NCBI GenBank assembly: GCA_964443885.1
Contig: CAYUES010000046.1
Span: 1 to 8,065 of the forward strand
Direction of reading: 5' to 3'
DNA from: OMIS01 sp964443885
GTDB lineage: Bacteria > Patescibacteriota > Microgenomatia > UBA1400 > PJMF01
DNA: 8,065 bases
This document shows positions 6,038 through 8,065 of this stretch, piece by piece. A model generated the notes under the pieces. It was not told the DNA's origin, did not search any database, and worked only from the letters and a program-made list of their open reading frames with translations. Both the position numbers and the translations under genes were made by a program. Positions within the stretch are counted from its first letter, which is position 1. Each line of letters begins with the position of its first letter.

Positions 6038-6054
6038 CATAGTGTGAAAATTAC

Positions 6055-6083
6055 ATATAAGTACCGCTTGCTAGTTCGGTCAA
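6055..6083 (-). promoter_or_regulatory. sigma-70-type promoter of the oxidoreductase operon
   Basis: On the minus strand TTGACC (6083-6078) is followed by a 17-nt spacer and TTATAT (6060-6055). TATATG at 18 nt is an alternative box. Transcription would start near 6048, leaving a leader of about 48 nt that contains a small hairpin and the Shine-Dalgarno. It is the best -35/-10 pair of the window for this strand. Confidence 0.6.
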
Positions 6084-6088
6084 AAACT

Positions 6089-6102
6089 TAGCAATTTTGC
6101 TA
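6089..6102. promoter_or_regulatory. 14-bp palindrome upstream of the operon promoter
   Basis: TAGCAA-TT-TTGCTA is a perfect inverted repeat placed 5 bp upstream of the -35 (6083-6078) of the oxidoreductase promoter. The position suits an activator or repressor site. No gene for a local regulator is seen apart from the RHH domain at the right end. Confidence 0.4.
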
Positions 6103-6146
6103 CTTATTTTCTCTGGTAAGGGAATTATCAATGAGCAATAGGCATA

Positions 6147-6172
6147 TCTCAATGAAGCAAATTTATGTAAAA
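6147..6172 (-). repeat. right copy of perfect 26-bp inverted repeat
   Basis: This is the exact reverse complement of 2486-2511, read here as TCTCAATGAAGC followed by AAATTTATGTAAAA. It lies in the intergenic region right of the operon promoter and about 340 bp before the methyltransferase gene. Unlike the left copy, it is not followed by a TATAAT at a matching distance, so it is not simply a duplicated promoter. Confidence 0.85.
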
Positions 6173-6206
6173 ATTATTGGGACGTTTTGTGATTTTGAGA
6201 AGGTCA

Positions 6207-6236
6207 TTGAGTAATAAAAGCCTTAAAGAGTATAAT
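6207..6236 (+). promoter_or_regulatory. TTGAGT-18-TATAAT promoter reading rightward
   Basis: TTGAGT (6207-6212) and a consensus TATAAT (6231-6236) are 18 nt apart. The predicted start is near 6243. It could drive the methyltransferase gene with a leader of about 270 nt, or a short RNA or peptide within the gap. Confidence 0.55.
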
Positions 6237-6281
6237 GTTTTTTAAACTGAAAACTCGGGATTCTTCATCATGTGTTCTTGA

Positions 6282-6365
6282 ATGAGCTATTTTTTTATCT
6301 TTTTGATAAAACGATTCTTGATTAGAGCTAACCACCAGATCATACAAATTCTCATGGCCAAGTGA
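6282..6365 (+). CDS. possible 27-residue hydrophobic peptide
   Basis: ATG at 6282 opens a 27-codon frame ending in TGA at 6365. It encodes a hydrophobic start (SYFFIFLIKRFLI) and a basic, Ile-rich remainder. It lies about 40 nt downstream of the predicted start of the 6207-6236 promoter. There is no Shine-Dalgarno, and in AT-rich DNA such a frame may be chance, so this is a low-confidence candidate for a small membrane peptide. Confidence 0.15.
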   Translation: MSYFFIFLIKRFLIRANHQIIQILMAK

Positions 6366-6410
6366 ACTTATTGTGTGATAAATTTTGTATAGTTCTTTTT
6401 TTACTTATTA

Positions 6411-6452
6411 ACACTAATAAAAAGTTTCAAATATGTATACACTTATTAGTGT
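6411..6452. repeat. perfect 10-bp inverted repeat, 22-bp spacer
   Basis: ACACTAATAA (6411-6420) and TTATTAGTGT (6443-6452) are exact complements, with centres 32 bp apart, about three helical turns. No T-run follows on either strand at the right place, so it is unlikely to be a terminator. It sits just upstream of the methyltransferase promoter boxes and would suit paired operator sites or a leader stem-loop. Confidence 0.6.
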
Positions 6453-6456
6453 AGAA

Positions 6457-6504
6457 TTTACTCATTGTAACGTGTGGTAAAATAGCCACTTATTATTCTA
6501 AAAT
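6457..6504 (+). promoter_or_regulatory. candidate promoter boxes of the methyltransferase gene
   Basis: TTTACT (6457-6462) is 15 nt from TAAAAT (6478-6483), a short spacer. A second TAAAAT (6499-6504) lies 9 nt before the ATG at 6514, resembling the near-leaderless pattern of other genes here. No Shine-Dalgarno precedes the ATG, which favours the second box. Confidence 0.4.
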
Positions 6505-6513
6505 AAAAAATAC

Positions 6514-7386
6514 ATGCAAAATACTAAAAATAATTCTTTAATCACTATTTCAACTGATTTTAACGAAGCAGTTAAAAAAAGATTTAAAAGCTATTTCCGT
6601 TTTGATAATAGTGATTATTGGAAGAAATATTACCAACCAAAAATCAAGAAAAATGATTTCAAGAGAGAAAAATTATATGCAACTATAGTAAATAGATACA
6701 TTAGAAAGGGTGGTATCGTAGTAGACATTGGTTCAGGATATGGATTCTTGGCTAAAGAATTATATAACCAAGGGCTTAATATCCATTGCGTAGATCTTTT
6801 CGAGCAAATGATTGCTGAAGCAAAAAAATACCTCAAAGGTACTGATATCAAAATTCATCATGCTGATATTTTAAATATACCTTTTGATGATAATTCAATT
6901 AGTTGTGTTACGTTAGAATCTGTTCTTGAACATTTCCCTATACAAGAAGTTGATAGTGATATCTTACCTTACTTACATACAAAAATTGAAGATGGTGGAT
7001 ATCTTTTTATTCATGTACCAGTAAAATCAACATTTTCACAAGTAGCTCGTGTTTTACGTAAGTATATACAGAATGATCTTCCAGACTGGGCGATTGACGA
7101 TGATGGTGATATAACTCATAAAATTTGGACTTCATTTAGAAAGTATATTGATTTAGTATCCAAACATGGTTTCGAAGTAGTGAATTATGACTTTAGAACT
7201 ACTAGAAGTAATATGAAGCCTAAAATTCTCCATCATGCTATGAATAAACTACAAGACTACTTGCAAAATTCAGACGATGAATTTCTCGTTTCAATAAATG
7301 AGGAAAGTAGGTTAAAATATCTTAAGAAGGAATTAAAATCACATTTTGCACTTACTTCATATATTCTTTTCAGAAAGATTAAATGA
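6514..7386 (+). CDS. class I SAM-dependent methyltransferase
   Basis: This 290-residue protein has a Rossmann methyltransferase core at about residues 65-170. Motif I is VVDIGSGYG (69-77); the acidic end of strand 2 is Asp94 in IHCVDLF; the next SAM-contact residue is Asp118 in HHADILNIPFDD; strand 4 is CVTLESVLEHF; strand 5 is GGYLFIHVPV (161-170). About 60 residues before the core and 120 after form family-specific lids. The methyl acceptor is unknown; small metabolites, sugars and lipids are typical for this UbiE/Methyltransf_11-like group. The gene is much richer in A+T than those on the left: one 60-base row I counted (6661-6720) is 28% G+C, with many ATA, AGA and AAA codons. It overlaps the following gene by ATGA (7383-7386), so the two are translationally coupled. 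No Shine-Dalgarno precedes the ATG. Confidence 0.88.
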   Translation: MQNTKNNSLITISTDFNEAVKKRFKSYFRFDNSDYWKKYYQPKIKKNDFKREKLYATIVNRYIRKGGIVVDIGSGYGFLAKELYNQGLNIHCVDLFEQMIAEAKKYLKGTDIKIHHADILNIPFDDNSISCVTLESVLEHFPIQEVDSDILPYLHTKIEDGGYLFIHVPVKSTFSQVARVLRKYIQNDLPDWAIDDDGDITHKIWTSFRKYIDLVSKHGFEVVNYDFRTTRSNMKPKILHHAMNKLQDYLQNSDDEFLVSINEESRLKYLKKELKSHFALTSYILFRKIK

Positions 7387-7961
7387 AAATATTTTTTACT
7401 GGATCACCTCGAGCGCTCAAAGATCCACAACGCAAGGCCGAACACACAACTCTTTATAATGCTTTTGTTAAAATGGGTCATACTCATTTATCAGATTTAG
7501 TTATTAGTGCTGATCCTGAGAAATTTTATGATCAAACTCATGCTCAAGCAATGGAGCATTATAGTAAAACTCTAAATGCCTTAAAAAGAGCAGATATTCT
7601 AGTTGTAGAAGCTTCTACACACAGTATGTCTATGGGTTATTTAGTTGAAAAAGCATTAGGAATGAGTAAACCTGTTATAGTATTCTATGTTCCTAATCAG
7701 CCTCCATTTTTCTTTTCAGGTATAGAGGATGAAAGATTGCAAGTTCTTGAATACACTCTTGAAAATATAGATGAGACTGTTGAAAAAGCCGTAGATTATG
7801 CTTTGAATCAGCAAGAAGTTCGATTCAACTTCTTTATTTCCCCGGCAATTGGCAGATACCTAGACTGGATTTCAAAAGTTAAAAAAATTCCTCGGTCAGT
7901 TTATCTCCGTGCTCTAATTGAGCGAGAAATGAGAGATAATGAGGAATATAAAGATGATTAA
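7383..7961 (+). CDS. NDT/RCL-like nucleoside-binding domain fused to a ribbon-helix-helix domain
   Basis: This 192-residue protein has two parts. Residues 1-140 resemble the nucleoside 2-deoxyribosyltransferase / RCL (DNPH1) fold: a first strand MKIFFTGSPR, then RADILVVEAS (69-78), the SMSMGYLVEKAL loop (81-92) and KPVIVFY (96-102). Family enzymes cleave or exchange N-glycosidic bonds of nucleosides or nucleotides. The usual catalytic Glu of 'GYE' is Leu87 here; Glu89 is two residues later and Glu76 ends the preceding strand, so activity is uncertain. Residues 146-186 (VRFNFFIS, then PAIGRYLDWISKVKKI, then PRSVYLRALIEREMR) fit a beta-helix-helix ribbon-helix-helix unit, a dimeric DNA-binding fold of CopG/Arc proteins. 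The start overlaps the methyltransferase stop by four bases. It may be a ligand-responsive regulator or an enzyme using the RHH part to dimerise. Confidence 0.75.
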   Translation: MKIFFTGSPRALKDPQRKAEHTTLYNAFVKMGHTHLSDLVISADPEKFYDQTHAQAMEHYSKTLNALKRADILVVEASTHSMSMGYLVEKALGMSKPVIVFYVPNQPPFFFSGIEDERLQVLEYTLENIDETVEKAVDYALNQQEVRFNFFISPAIGRYLDWISKVKKIPRSVYLRALIEREMRDNEEYKDD

Positions 7962-8039
7962 ATTTACATAAAAAATACTCATTGCGATTACGTCAGATTA
8001 GCTTAGAATCTAGTTCAATTTACATATCAATTGTGTAAT
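7962..8039 (+). promoter_or_regulatory. short intergenic region with degenerate third repeat copy
   Basis: No hairpin with a T-run follows the NDT-like gene. TTTACATAAA-N6-TCATTG (7963-7984) has the spacing of the 26-bp repeat, matching 17 of 24 positions of 2487-2510. AGATT-N7-AATCT forms a weak 5-bp inverted repeat. AATTTACATA recurs before the next start. No clear -35/-10 pair is visible. Confidence 0.35.
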
Positions 8040-8065
8040 ATGAAAATATTCTTTGGAGTGTCTGT
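8040..8065 (+). CDS. start of a gene cut by the window edge, possibly NDT-like
   Basis: ATG at 8040 opens a frame reading MKIFFGVS before the window ends. The first five residues are identical to those of the preceding gene (MKIFFTGS), and the same strand-plus-glycine-loop pattern is seen. It may be a second member of the nucleoside-deoxyribosyltransferase-like superfamily. Eight codons are too few to be sure, and there is no Shine-Dalgarno. Confidence 0.4.

Larger units (their letters stand above)
6173..6513. other. AT-rich intergenic region before the methyltransferase
   Basis: Together with 6001-6172 this gap of over 500 bp holds no convincing long gene. It contains a TTGAGT-18-TATAAT promoter, runs of T (6288-6298 and 6395-6402), a 10-bp inverted repeat, a possible 27-codon ORF and the TAAAAT boxes near the methyltransferase start. 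I see no tRNA-like fold or riboswitch core I recognise. Confidence 0.6.

Noticed and set aside
6411..6452. Inverted repeat as a terminator for an upstream RNA
   Set aside because: The loop is 22 nt, and the T-run (6395-6402) lies before the repeat on the plus strand, with A-rich sequence after it on the minus strand. Neither strand has a U-tract after the stem.

Overview
The window looks like a piece of a bacterial chromosome with the standard genetic code. Two things suggest a Patescibacteria/CPR-type bacterium: the short coiled-coil protein that opens with 'MSLTPQDLQAIK', and the nucleoside-deoxyribosyltransferase-like protein that opens with 'MKIFFTGSPR'. That placement rests on remembered family resemblance, not a search, and is moderate at best. 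Several genes have a TATAAT-like box only 6-12 nt before the ATG and no Shine-Dalgarno sequence, suggesting leaderless or near-leaderless mRNAs. Others have clear AGGA/AGGAG sites. There is no rRNA, tRNA, CRISPR array, transposase or integrase.

Layout. (1) 71-460 (+): a small coiled-coil protein built on three 57-bp tandem repeats. (2) 503-2457 (-): a PfkB-family sugar/nucleoside kinase followed by a multi-pass membrane protein with a Cys-containing C-terminal domain. (3) 2676-3080 and 3179-3487 (+): two small exported or membrane-anchored proteins of unknown function, with a strong minus-strand terminator between them. (4) 3492-6000 (-): a tightly packed operon of an FAD-dependent DAO-type oxidoreductase, a left-handed beta-helix protein and an aldo/keto reductase. 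It has a TTGACC-17-TTATAT promoter and Shine-Dalgarno sites that overlap the preceding stop codons. (5) 6001-6513: a long AT-rich intergenic region with a second promoter, a perfect inverted repeat and possibly a small RNA or 27-codon peptide. (6) 7383-overlapping pair, 6514-7961 (+): a class I SAM-dependent methyltransferase and an NDT-like protein with a C-terminal ribbon-helix-helix domain. A further gene starting 'MKIFFGVS' begins at 8040 and runs off the edge.

The most notable points are as follows. A perfect 26-bp sequence occurs at 2486-2511 and, inverted, at 6147-6172, bracketing the 3.7-kb middle block like terminal inverted repeats, though no transposase is present. The aldo/keto reductase has no ATG/GTG/TTG before its conserved core and is in the same frame as the upstream beta-helix gene, separated by one TAG; the expected start position reads ACG. 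The NDT-like/RHH protein joins a nucleoside-binding fold to a probable DNA-binding domain and lacks the usual catalytic Glu position. Composition shifts from roughly 50% GC on the left to about 30% on the right.

Functionally, the central operon looks like a small redox/sugar-acid or metabolite-modifying pathway of unknown substrate. The right-hand pair may modify or sense a nucleotide-like molecule. No complete named pathway can be assigned from sequence alone.
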